A stretch of DNA of 64,000 nt from Oxalobacteraceae bacterium AB_14. GTDB lineage: Bacteria; Pseudomonadota; Gammaproteobacteria; Burkholderiales; Burkholderiaceae_D. A model generated the notes under the pieces. The model saw only the letters and a program-made list of their open reading frames with translations, made no database searches and was not told where the DNA came from. Location of the stretch: the NCBI GenBank assembly GCA_000381565.1, contig KB906726.1, positions 62,001 to 126,000 on the forward strand, written 5' to 3'. Of this stretch, positions 37,501 to 43,483 are shown one piece after another; the stretch's first letter is position 1; each line of letters starts with the position of its first letter. A program made the translations under genes and the position numbers.

Positions 37501-38737
37501 CACCCAGATCCAGGCCCTGAGCAGCACCCAGCTCAACGCCCTGACCGGCGCGCAGGCGTCGTCGCTGGGCACGGCCCAGATGGCGGCGCTGAAGAACGCC
37601 CAGATCGCCGCGCTGACGATAGACCAGATCAGCGCCTTCGGCACCACCCAGCTCGGCGCCTGGTCCACCAGCCAGCTCGGCGCGCTGACGGCGACCCAGA
37701 TCGGCTACCTGTCGAGCACCCAGATCGCCGGCCTGAGCAACGCCCAGGTGGCCGGCCTGAAGACCAGCCAGCTGATCGTCTTCACCACCGACCAGATCGC
37801 CGCCTTCACGGCCGGCCAGGTGCCGTCGCTGAGCAGCACCGGGCTGGCCGCGCTGAGCCTGGCCCAGGCCGACGCCTTCAGCGGCGCCCAGGTGGCGGCC
37901 ATGTCGCTCACCCAGACCATGGCGCTGAATGCGTCGTCGAGCAACTACGCGACGCCGCTGGTGCTGGACCTGGACGGCGACGGCGTGCGCACGCTGTCGA
38001 TCGCCGCCGGCGTCGCGTTCGACATCCGCGCCGAAGGCCGGGCGGTGCGCACCGGCTGGGTCGACGCCCACGACGGCCTGCTGGCCCTGGACCGCAACGG
38101 CGACGGCTTGATCAACGACGGCGGCGAACTGTTCGGCAGCGCCACCACACTGGCCGGCGGCGCCAGGGCGGCCGACGGCTATGCCGCGCTGCGCTCGCTC
38201 GACAGCAACGCCGACGGCAGCATCACCAGCGCCGACGACGCCTTCGGCGCGCTGCGGGTGTGGATAGACCGCAACGCCGACGGCGTCAGCCAGGCGGACG
38301 AGCTCAACACGCTGGAGCAGCTGCACATCGCCGCCATCGGCACCGCCGCCAGCCGCGCGCTGACGCTGCAGAACGGCAACACCATCGGCCTGACCTCGAG
38401 CTACACCGGCAGCGACGGCAGCGTCCACGCCAGCGCCGACGTCTGGTTCCGGGCGCCCGACACGGCGGACGCGGCCCCGCTGGCAACGCAGGTGAGCGGC
38501 CTGAGCGCCGCGCTGGCGGACTACGCCGCCGCCGCCGCGGCGCCGGCGTCCCTGCAGCCCCTGCCCGGCAGCGGCGCCGGCGCGGCGGCGGCCAGCGGCG
38601 CCGCGCCGGCGCTGGCCGACGCCCTGCGGCACTACCGCGACCGCCAGGCCGTGCAAGGCGCCGCCGCCGCGCTCAGCACCCGGCACCAGGACGCGCCGCG
38701 CGGCGCCGGCGACTGGTTCGGCGTCCCCGGGCGCTAG
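28550..38737 (+). CDS. Giant octapeptide-repeat protein (3,395 residues) with C-terminal Ca-binding region
   Basis: An unbroken 10.2-kb frame with AAGGAG 9 nt before the ATG. There is no signal peptide (start MPSLVPGLTTDQ). Residues ~9-3126 are about 390 tandem octads, consensus [STGKRE]-[TS]-[DAR]-Q-[ILV]-[AVQ]-[AG]-L. A D-containing marker octad (ETRDLAAL, ETADLAAL, STANLAAL...) recurs at alternating 10- and 7-octad spacing. Residues ~3137-3280 carry acidic loops (LDLDGDGV, LDRNGDGLINDGGE, IDRNADGVSQADE) like EF-hand/dockerin motifs at the end of large type I secreted proteins. The S-x-x-Q box at each octad start suits helix capping, so a solenoid of short helices is possible; a beta-solenoid is the alternative. 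A surface or secreted role is inferred from size, Ca loops and the nearby type I system. No known domain name fits the octads. Confidence 0.9.
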   Translation: MPSLVPGLTTDQIVSLRTDQIATLTTADIILLSTLQMTAWTTAQLGAFGTSQLRALSTQNLQALNTAQLGYGLSTRQIAALTTGQIVSLSTDQLVNGLTSDQFAALATAQVAALGTRQLSIVGTADIAALRSAQLVALSSAQVRALGTDQIVALSSGQAAALQTRQIAALSSDQLASIDSDDIAALSTQQLIALGTGLLAALTTAQMAALRTAQSSSLSTLQISALGSDQLAALGTDGFAALKTAQIAALSTRQFAALGTDQIVALTTAQTAALTTLQLGQMSSDQLAALETRDFAVLKSQQLNALSTASTAVLSTDQIAALTTAQTAVLTTDQIGSMTTAQFGAMTTANLAAGLTTDQIVALTTAQTAALTTLQLGQMSSDQLAALETRDFAVLKSQQLNALSTASTAVLSTDQIAALTTAQVASLRSAQLRGLSTDQIVALSSAQVAALGTAQIIVLSSDQVAAIETRDLAAMKTAQVAAFTTSQINALGTQQLAALSTAQAAGLATRQLAALGTALLAALPTQDLAALRTAQIAALSSDGVAALGTDQIAALSPLQTAALKTAQVAALGSDQIAVLRSAQVAGLGTQQVAALSTAQLSALSTANLAALKTQQLAAMGTSLIAALSTDQIVALKTAQAGALSSRQLAALSSDQLSAMETQDLAALRTQQLGGLGSDMLRSLGTGQIAALGSAQVAALSTQQLSALDTDQIAALTTAQAASLTTRQIAALGSDQVAALETRDLAALRTAQLAALGTAQFSALTTGQLAGLSSQQAASLSTRQIAVLGTDQIAALETQDLVALKSQQAAALSTDAVAALTTAQFAALSSVQLSNFTTAQVAALTTDQIVALSTRQTAALSTREIAALSTDQLNALETVDFAALKTAQIAALSSRQVASLGTGLIAALGSAQARALTPSQLNALSSDQLGALATQDFAALQSSQLLGLGTTAIAALTIGQVAALKTAQIVQLTSDQIQVLNSDQLGALNTAQVCAFSTVQIGYLLTAQLAALTSADWASLKSSQLNALSSGQLAAVGTDQIVALSSLQAGALATRQLALLSTDQIAALETADLAALKTQQIVALATAGVAAITTAQLQAMKTQQLAALTSDQLAALGTDQIAALSSAQASNLGSRQIAVLSSDQLLAIGTGELAALKTAQLAALGTAQLSLLSTDQIVALTSAQFASLSTRQLLALTSDQVVALETRDLAALKTAQIAGLSSDNLNALAGAQLRALTTAQLAALGSAQLLALATAQIAALSTLQTSNLVTAQVALLSSEQLVALGTQALSLMKTAQIAALKTAQIASLNSDQLAALSTAQVSRLGTQQVAALGSDQVNALESQDFAALRSAQLAVLETDVIAGLGTAQAAALTTNQVAGLSTRQLAALGSASLQALSTRNIVALRSAQLPGLTTDQLNALGSDQFRALSTAQMAALGSAQFQSLSTDQIVALSTLQAANLGTAQLRALSASQLAALETQDLAAFKTQQVAALSTDQFILLGSDQIAGLSTAQVAGLSTQQLAALTTDQLRALETRDLAALRSAQLQALSTDQLDALGTDQLQAITPAQLASLSSDQFQGLQSAQIGALTTLQVAALATGQIAALTDGQLGALGTDDIVALKSAQINALRTAQVVLLSTDQIMALSSKQVGSMSTAQLSSLSSDQVTALSTADLAALSAAQLSALGTLSRLTTDQIQALTPAQIAGLSTDQIAALGTDQIVALSTRQVGSLSTAAVGALSSDQLQALELDDLAALKTAQLAALQTLQISLLTTDQVQALTTAQAASLASAQVAALTTDQIAALSGDELQALKSAQIAALGTDQLAALAVVQLQNLGASQLNALGSAQLRSLSSDQIVGLTTQQFQALGTAQVAALSTEQLSVIETEDLAALKTAQIAALGTDQMQALAVDRIAALTTAQARALGSDQLQALTSAQIQALGSDDLDALQAAQIAALGSDQLNALIADQLQALGSAQLNALSTAQFGALSTDQIVALSTRQYAQLATAQLAALGSDQLAALELEDLAALLSNQIPALGTLQIAQLDLAHIGALTSAQAGALRSEQLLALSTDQLQALATDALQALKTAQVQALSTDQLVALSIDQLHSLSTAQLDALTSAQAAALTTDQIAALTTLQVDNLATRQLSALSSDQIAAISTDNFATLSSTQIGALSAVQFGAITTDQMVGLGSLQVAALSTAQVAALSSDQLDALETADFIALRSAQIAVIGSANIAALTTDLVGVMTSAQISGLGSDQIAALSTDHIAALGTAQVGALGTPQIGALSTDQIVALSTMDFVALRSSQLAAFSSAQFAALTSDQLNALSSSAVTGLSTQMIAALTPARCSQLGTAQVAALTALQAAALSTEQLTALDTDQFAALSTSAVSHLLAGQFGALTTDQIVALGSAQVRALGSVQLGALTSDQVAALETADLAALGTAQLTMLGTDQLQALLTDQFATLGSAQIAALTTDQIASGLSTDQIVALSTAQAGALATRQVAALTAGQIAALETADLASFSTRQMVALGSDQIAALGSDQLNALTTAELSALTTSQLSHGLGSDQLIALDSAHIAALGTAQLAYGLGSDHIAALTTDQIVALRTAQSAALGTGQIRALTTDQIVALSSAQASTLSTQQVAALTTDQIVALETADLAALATRQIAALTTDQIGQLGSDQLNALTLTQLAALGTGQLANGLRSDQLAALDSDHIAALSTAQVAYGLSVAQLPALTSDQLRALRTAQIAALTTAQIASLSTDQIAALATAQITGFSLAQMPTLSADQLAALSTGQVAALDTQDLAALSAGQFSGLSTDQTAALTTAQVRALKTAQIAAIDVPQINALGTDQIAALSTAQAAALGINAIVALSTDQLGALQTADVAALGTLQIASLDVGQVPGLNSAQIQALTSVQLGALTADQLFALSTGQIAALRTAQIGYLNTTQLAALSDPQIQAFTTAQVASIKLSQIGALTVDQMAAFSTDQLQAVTTTQIQALSSTQLNALTGAQASSLGTAQMAALKNAQIAALTIDQISAFGTTQLGAWSTSQLGALTATQIGYLSSTQIAGLSNAQVAGLKTSQLIVFTTDQIAAFTAGQVPSLSSTGLAALSLAQADAFSGAQVAAMSLTQTMALNASSSNYATPLVLDLDGDGVRTLSIAAGVAFDIRAEGRAVRTGWVDAHDGLLALDRNGDGLINDGGELFGSATTLAGGARAADGYAALRSLDSNADGSITSADDAFGALRVWIDRNADGVSQADELNTLEQLHIAAIGTAASRALTLQNGNTIGLTSSYTGSDGSVHASADVWFRAPDTADAAPLATQVSGLSAALADYAAAAAAPASLQPLPGSGAGAAAASGAAPALADALRHYRDRQAVQGAAAALSTRHQDAPRGAGDWFGVPGR
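29326..29526 (+). repeat. Exact 201-bp duplication, copy 1
   Basis: Identical base for base to 29617-29817, offset 291 bp (12 octads plus one extra codon). Other octads in the gene differ at many synonymous positions, so this is a recent in-frame duplication or conversion. Confidence 0.92.
29617..29817 (+). repeat. Exact 201-bp duplication, copy 2
   Basis: Second copy of 29326-29526. It includes the marker octad ETRDFAVL and its flanking octads; divergence starts abruptly at both ends. Confidence 0.92.
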
Positions 38738-38750
38738 GCGGCGCGCCCAT

Positions 38751-38779
38751 CCGTACCGGGCCGCGCCGGGCCGGTACGG
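38751..38779 (+). terminator. GC-rich hairpin after the giant repeat gene
   Basis: Arms CCGTACCGG (38751-38759) and CCGGTACGG (38771-38779) are exact complements 14 bp after the stop codon. No T-tract follows, so termination strength is uncertain. The remaining 140 bp up to the next gene is GC-rich, with a TATGAT hexamer at 38901-38906 that could be the -10 of the glycosylation operon. Confidence 0.45.
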
Positions 38780-38920
38780 GCGCGCGCCAGCGGTGCGCGC
38801 CGGCGCGGCCACGACGGCGGCGCGCCCATGCGTCGAGCAGGCGGCGTTTCACGCGCTTGCTCCGGCGCCAAAAGTTGCCCCTCACCATGCGACAAAAAGG
38901 TATGATAGTGCGTACCTCTT

Positions 38921-41900
38921 ATGGCTCATCCCACTCGAAGCTTCGCTATGACCGATCACGTACCCGCCGTACCCGCCCCCACCGATACCAGCCCGCTGGG
39001 CACCGTCATGGCACTGGCCGTCAAGGGCGTGCTGTCCATCGGCGACCTGTTCGGCGCAGCCGCCGTGCTGCAGGAAAGCGGCCAGCTGCCCGCCGCCATC
39101 GGCCTGTACCGCGCCTGGATCGAGCACACGCCGTCGCCGCTGCTGTACGCCGCCTGCTTCAACCTGGCGGTGGTGCTGTCGAACGCCGGCGACGACGCCG
39201 GCGCCGAGCTGGTGCTGCGCCAGGCCATCGCCCACAACCCCAACTTCGTCGAGGCGCGCCTGAACCTGGGCACGCTGCTCGAACGCACCGGCCGGCCGGA
39301 CGACGCGCTGGCCATGTGGAAGACCATCCTGTCGGACGCGGTGCAGCCCGACATCAAGACCAATCCGACCCTGCATGTGCAGACCCTCAACAACCTCGGC
39401 CGCCTGCTGGAAATCCGCAAGCGCTACCCCGAGGCCGAGGCCATGCTGGCGCTGAGCCTGCGCGTCGACCCGCAGCAGGCCAACGTCATGACGCACTGGG
39501 TCCACCTGCGCCAGAAGCAATGCGAATGGCCGGTGTACAGCGGCCTCGAACATATTTCGGTCGCCACCATGATGGACGGCACCTCGGCGCTGGCCATGCT
39601 CAGCGCCTCGGGCGATCCGGCCCAGCAGCTGGCCGCGGCGCGCCGCTTCGTCAACGAAAAAGTCAACGCCGCCGTCGCCCCGCTGACCGGCGCCCACGGC
39701 TACGGCCACGGCCGCCTGCGGATAGGCTACCTGTCGTCGGACTTTTGCTCGCACGCGGTGTCCATCCTGACGGCCGAGCTGTACGAGCTGCACGACCGCA
39801 GCAAGTTCGAAGTCTACGCCTTCAGCTGGAGCCGCGAGGACGGCTCGCCGATCCGCGCCCGCGTGGTCAAGGCCATGGACCACTACATCCGCATCGACCA
39901 GCTCAGCGACGAGCAGGCCGCGCGCGCCATCCGCGCCCACGAGATCGACATCCTGATCGACCTGCACGGCCTGACGCTGGGCGCGCGCCCCAACATCCTG
40001 GCCTACCGCCCGGCGCCGGTGCAGCTGACCTACCTGGGCTTCCCCGGCAGCACCGGCCTGCCCGGGGTCGACTATGTGATCGCCGACGAATTCCTGATCA
40101 CGCCGGAAATGACCAAGGACTTCAGCGAAACCCCGCTGTACCTGCCCGACACCTTCCAGATCAACGACCGCCAGCGCGCCATCGCCGCCAAGCCGAGCCG
40201 CGCCAGCGTCGAGCTGCCGGAAGAGGCCTTCGTGTTCTGCTCGTTCAACAACAACTTCAAGTTCACGCCCGACCTGTTTACCGTGTGGATGAACATCCTG
40301 CGGCGCGTGCCGGGCAGCGTGCTGTGGCTGGTGGCCGACTACCCGGAGGTGCGCGAGAACCTGTACCGCTACGCCGAGCAGGCCGGCATCGACCGCAAGC
40401 GCCTGATCTTCAACAGCCGCGCGGTGCCGGCCGAATACCTGGCGCGCTACCAGCTGGCCGACCTGTTCCTCGACACCTTCCCGTTCAACGCCGGCACCAC
40501 CGCCAGCGACGCCCTGTGGGCCGGCCTGCCGCTGCTGACCTGCGCCGGCCAGACCTTCGCCTCGCGCATGGCCGGCAGCCTGCTGCGCGCGGTCGACCTG
40601 CCGCAGCTGATCACCTACAATTTCGCCGACTACGAGGACAAGGCGGTGGCGCTGGCCGGCGATCCGCAGCGCCTGGCGGCGATGCGGCGCCAGCTGGCGG
40701 CCAACCGCATGAGCTGCGCGCTGTTCGACAGCCCGCGCTTCGTGCGCAACCTGGAGGCGGCGCTGCAGAAAGTGGCCAGGCCGGCCGCGCCGCGGCTGGC
40801 GGCGCCGGGGCACGCGGTGCGGCCGCAGGAACCGTCGCAACAGGCCGAGCCGGCCCGCATCGACCAGATCCCCATCGTCACGGTGTCGTACAACTCGCCG
40901 GACCTGATCGAGGCGCTGCTGCGCACCCTGCGCCGCCACTACAGCAACCGGGTGTATGTGATCGACGGCTCCAACCCCGACGTGGCCGAGCAGATCCGCG
41001 CCATCACCGACGCCTGCGACAACGTCGAATTCATCCCCTTCGGCTACAACATCCACCACGGTCCCGGCCTGGCCTGGGCGATCCGGCACCTGGGCCTGTC
41101 GGGCGAGGTGCTGTTCCTCGATTCCGACGTCGAGGTGCTGCGGGGCGGCTTCATCGAATCGCTGCACAGCCATCTGCGCCCCGGCATGTACGGCGTCGGC
41201 GGCGTCCAGCCGGTCAACGAGCAGGGCTACGACCGTCCGGACGGCGCCGTCCGCTACCTGCATCCGGCCTGCATGCTGACCAATATCGAGGTGGTGCGCC
41301 AGTGGCCGATGCCGATCAAGCACGGCGCGCCGCTGATCGCCACCATGCTGGCGATCCACCAGGCCGGCGCCCACGAGCTGATCGCCAGCGTCGACTGGGT
41401 CAAGCAGGACTTCGCGCCCAAGCCGGTGCAGCGCCACTACATCAAGCACGACTGGCAGGGCACGGTGATCCGCACCGGCGGCTACCACTACGACCTGCCC
41501 AGCGCCAGCAAGGTGGTCAACACCGACCTGCTGCAGTTCGTGCCGCTGGAGGCGCGCAAGATCGTCGAAGTGCATTGCCGCGACGGCGCCTTCGCCAAGG
41601 CCTACAAGGCGCGCAACCCGGTGGTCGACTATACCGGCGTCGAGTTCGACGCCGAGCCGGCCCAGGCCGCGCGCCCGCACTGCGACTTCGTGTTCAACCT
41701 CGATATCGAGCACGCCGGCTCCGACCTGTGGGACCACGTGCGCGGCGCCGACACCTGGGTGCTGGACGAGGCGCTGGAGATGCTCGACGACCCGTGGACC
41801 CTGCTGGCCCGGATCCGCACCAGCATCGCCCCGGGCGGCAAGGTGATCGCCACCGTGCGCAACTTCCAGCACTGGAGCCTGCAGGCCCGGCTGAACGCCG

Positions 41901-42154
41901 GCGACCTGCGCTACGGCCCGGCCGGCATCGAAAAGTCGCGCAAGCGCATCTTCACCCGCGGCGCCATGCTGGAGCTGTTCCAGCAGGCCGGCTTCCAGAT
42001 CGCCGGCGGCAGCGCCCGCATCATCGACGAGCCGGCGCGCGAAAAATACCTGCCGGCGATCCGCCTGATGGCCGGCGCCAGCGGCCTCGACCCGGTGGTG
42101 GCGGTGGAAGACGCGCTGCCGTGGCAGTACATCGTGATGGCGGTCGCCGCCTAA
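38921..42154 (+). CDS. Multidomain glycosyltransferase: TPR + GT41 (SPINDLY/OGT-like) + GT2 + methyltransferase-like
   Basis: Encodes 1,077 residues. TPR helices span about 45-200; a GT41 domain spans ~265-615 with LSSDFCSHAVS (catalytic-type His278), FNNNFKFTP (Lys447, UDP-binding position) and DALWAGLPLLT; a GT2-like domain spans ~650-870 (VTVSYNSPDL, LFLDSDVEVL); a C-terminal SAM-methyltransferase-like fold spans ~890-1077 (KIVEVHCRDGAF). GT41 enzymes put single sugars on Ser/Thr (OGT) or Asn (HMW1C) of cytoplasmic proteins. The His of the usual HTT motif is Gly here (AGTT, 524-527). The ATG at 38951 (MTDHVPA) is an alternative start. It is the first gene after the giant Ser/Thr-rich protein and a strong candidate for its modifier. 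Confidence 0.85.
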   Translation: MAHPTRSFAMTDHVPAVPAPTDTSPLGTVMALAVKGVLSIGDLFGAAAVLQESGQLPAAIGLYRAWIEHTPSPLLYAACFNLAVVLSNAGDDAGAELVLRQAIAHNPNFVEARLNLGTLLERTGRPDDALAMWKTILSDAVQPDIKTNPTLHVQTLNNLGRLLEIRKRYPEAEAMLALSLRVDPQQANVMTHWVHLRQKQCEWPVYSGLEHISVATMMDGTSALAMLSASGDPAQQLAAARRFVNEKVNAAVAPLTGAHGYGHGRLRIGYLSSDFCSHAVSILTAELYELHDRSKFEVYAFSWSREDGSPIRARVVKAMDHYIRIDQLSDEQAARAIRAHEIDILIDLHGLTLGARPNILAYRPAPVQLTYLGFPGSTGLPGVDYVIADEFLITPEMTKDFSETPLYLPDTFQINDRQRAIAAKPSRASVELPEEAFVFCSFNNNFKFTPDLFTVWMNILRRVPGSVLWLVADYPEVRENLYRYAEQAGIDRKRLIFNSRAVPAEYLARYQLADLFLDTFPFNAGTTASDALWAGLPLLTCAGQTFASRMAGSLLRAVDLPQLITYNFADYEDKAVALAGDPQRLAAMRRQLAANRMSCALFDSPRFVRNLEAALQKVARPAAPRLAAPGHAVRPQEPSQQAEPARIDQIPIVTVSYNSPDLIEALLRTLRRHYSNRVYVIDGSNPDVAEQIRAITDACDNVEFIPFGYNIHHGPGLAWAIRHLGLSGEVLFLDSDVEVLRGGFIESLHSHLRPGMYGVGGVQPVNEQGYDRPDGAVRYLHPACMLTNIEVVRQWPMPIKHGAPLIATMLAIHQAGAHELIASVDWVKQDFAPKPVQRHYIKHDWQGTVIRTGGYHYDLPSASKVVNTDLLQFVPLEARKIVEVHCRDGAFAKAYKARNPVVDYTGVEFDAEPAQAARPHCDFVFNLDIEHAGSDLWDHVRGADTWVLDEALEMLDDPWTLLARIRTSIAPGGKVIATVRNFQHWSLQARLNAGDLRYGPAGIEKSRKRIFTRGAMLELFQQAGFQIAGGSARIIDEPAREKYLPAIRLMAGASGLDPVVAVEDALPWQYIVMAVAA

Positions 42155-42173
42155 GCCAGGAGCCAGACAATCC

Positions 42174-43064
42174 ATGAGTTTGCCACTAGTCAGCATCGTT
42201 ATCCCGTCCTACAAGACCGCCCACTTCGAGGCTTGCCTGAAGTCGGCGCTGGGCCAGAGCTATCCCCACATCGAAATCCTGGTCAGCGACAATTGCCCGA
42301 CCGAGGCGATCCGCGACATCTGCGCCAAGTACAGCGGCCATCTGATCTACCAGCGCAATTCGGCGCTGCGCGAGCAGAACGTGCTGACCGCGCTGTTCGC
42401 CGCCAAGGGCGAGCTGATCAAGCCGCTGTTCGACGACGACATCCTGCACCCGTTCTGCATCGAGCGCATGGTGGCGACCATGAATATGGACCCGGAGATC
42501 GCGCTGGTGTTCTCGTCCTCGCAGGTGATCAACGTCGACAACGAGCGCACCGAGCTGCGCCGTCCCTACCAGGCCAGCGGCAGCATGACGGCGCGCGACA
42601 TGCAGCGCAGCATGGTGCTGGGCATGCGCAACTTCGTCGGCGAGTTCAGCACCATCATGTTCCGCCACCAGCGCCTGTGGGAAAGCGGCCGCCACCTGTT
42701 CCGCTACCACCGCCACGACTGCACGCTGGGCCTGGCCGACGTCGCCGCCTACTTCAACCTGGCGCGCGACGGCAAGGTGTTCTACATCGACGAGGAACTG
42801 TCCTACTTCCGCCACGACCAGCGGCTCGACTCGAACAGCAACCCGAACAGCAACCCCAACTTCGGCTACTGCTTCTCCGACTATATCGACCTGCTGATCG
42901 AGTCCTGCGACATCGGCATCGTCGCGCCGGAGGAGCTGGTGGCGATGCAGCCGACGGTGGACGACGTGGCCGCCCGCCTGAGCGGGGTGTTCCCCATGGT
43001 CGGCCGTTCCCAGCAGCGCTTTCACGCGGTGCTGGCGGCGCAGCGCGCGGGAGCGGCGCCATGA
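42174..43064 (+). CDS. Glycosyltransferase family 2
   Basis: Encodes 296 residues. GT-A fold with VSIVIPSYKT at the N-terminus, LVSDNCPTEA nucleotide-binding segment and FDDDILHP as the DxD metal motif. No membrane helices are seen, so it likely acts in the cytoplasm on a nucleotide-sugar and a lipid- or protein-linked acceptor. A GGAG lies 10 nt upstream. The stop overlaps the next start (ATGA). A short Asn/Ser repeat (SNSNPNSNPNFG) lies near residue 222. Confidence 0.88.
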   Translation: MSLPLVSIVIPSYKTAHFEACLKSALGQSYPHIEILVSDNCPTEAIRDICAKYSGHLIYQRNSALREQNVLTALFAAKGELIKPLFDDDILHPFCIERMVATMNMDPEIALVFSSSQVINVDNERTELRRPYQASGSMTARDMQRSMVLGMRNFVGEFSTIMFRHQRLWESGRHLFRYHRHDCTLGLADVAAYFNLARDGKVFYIDEELSYFRHDQRLDSNSNPNSNPNFGYCFSDYIDLLIESCDIGIVAPEELVAMQPTVDDVAARLSGVFPMVGRSQQRFHAVLAAQRAGAAP

Positions 43065-43483
43065 TGGACCAGTGCCGGCTGATCGAACTGCCGCCGCACC
43101 ACGACGTGCGCGGCAACCTGTCGGTGATCGAGGGCGGCGTGCACATCCCGTTCGACATCAAGCGCGTCTACTACCTGTACGACGTGCCGGGCGGCTCGGC
43201 GCGCGCCGGCCACGGCCACATCGAGCTGCAGCAGCTGTTCGTCGCCATGTCGGGCAGCTTCGACGTCATCGTCGACGACGGCTACCAGCGCAAGAAGTTC
43301 CAGCTGAACCGCTCCTACTACGGCCTGTATGTGCCCGGCATGATGTGGCGCGAGGTCGAGAACTTCTCGTCCGGCGCCGTGTGCGTGGTGCTGGCCTCGA
43401 CGCTGTACGACCCCAAAGACTACTACCACGACTACGACCAGTTCGTGGCTGCGGCACACCAACCCAAGCGAGTTTTGCCATGA
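43061..43483 (+). CDS. dTDP-4-oxo-6-deoxyglucose 3,4-ketoisomerase (FdtA/QdtA-like, WxcM family)
   Basis: Encodes 140 residues from the ATG overlapping the previous stop. A small cupin with the family pattern DVRGNLSVIEGG, FDIKRVYYLYDVP, RAGHGHIELQQLF (catalytic His pair region) and YDPKDYYHDYDQF at the end. These enzymes convert dTDP-4-keto-6-deoxyglucose to the 3-keto sugar, either Fuc3N- or Qui3N-directed; sequence reading alone does not decide which. It is coupled to the following aminotransferase by an ATGA overlap. Confidence 0.88.
   Translation: MMDQCRLIELPPHHDVRGNLSVIEGGVHIPFDIKRVYYLYDVPGGSARAGHGHIELQQLFVAMSGSFDVIVDDGYQRKKFQLNRSYYGLYVPGMMWREVENFSSGAVCVVLASTLYDPKDYYHDYDQFVAAAHQPKRVLP

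Larger units (their letters stand above)
28574..37927 (+). repeat. About 390 tandem 24-bp (8-codon) repeats with a 17-unit higher order
   Basis: Unit pattern on DNA is CTG-ASC-ACC-GMS-CAG-ATC-GCC-GCS with synonymous drift. A few units are 9 codons (for example TTANLAAGL, NTAQLGYGL, TTDQIASGL) and one is 6 (GTLSRL). Counting marker octads by hand from residue ~380 gives spacings 10,7,10,7... (17 octads, 136 residues, 408 bp) with one slip near residue ~1345, where two 7-unit blocks adjoin; in the last ~600 residues the marker weakens. Confidence 0.9.

Noticed and set aside
28574..37927. Direct-repeat array considered as CRISPR
   Set aside because: The 24-bp units abut without spacers, vary silently, keep one reading frame and have no cas genes nearby.
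37961..38340. C-terminal acidic loops of the giant protein considered as RTX nonapeptides
   Set aside because: They follow D-x-D-G-D-G and D-x-N-x-D spacing of EF-hand/dockerin-like loops, not GGxGxDxUx.
33223..38812. Very long antisense open frames (about 1,014 and 1,124 codons) opposite the giant repeat gene
   Set aside because: They arise because each 24-bp unit lacks stops in several frames. Their translations are low-complexity mirrors of the octads with no ribosome sites.
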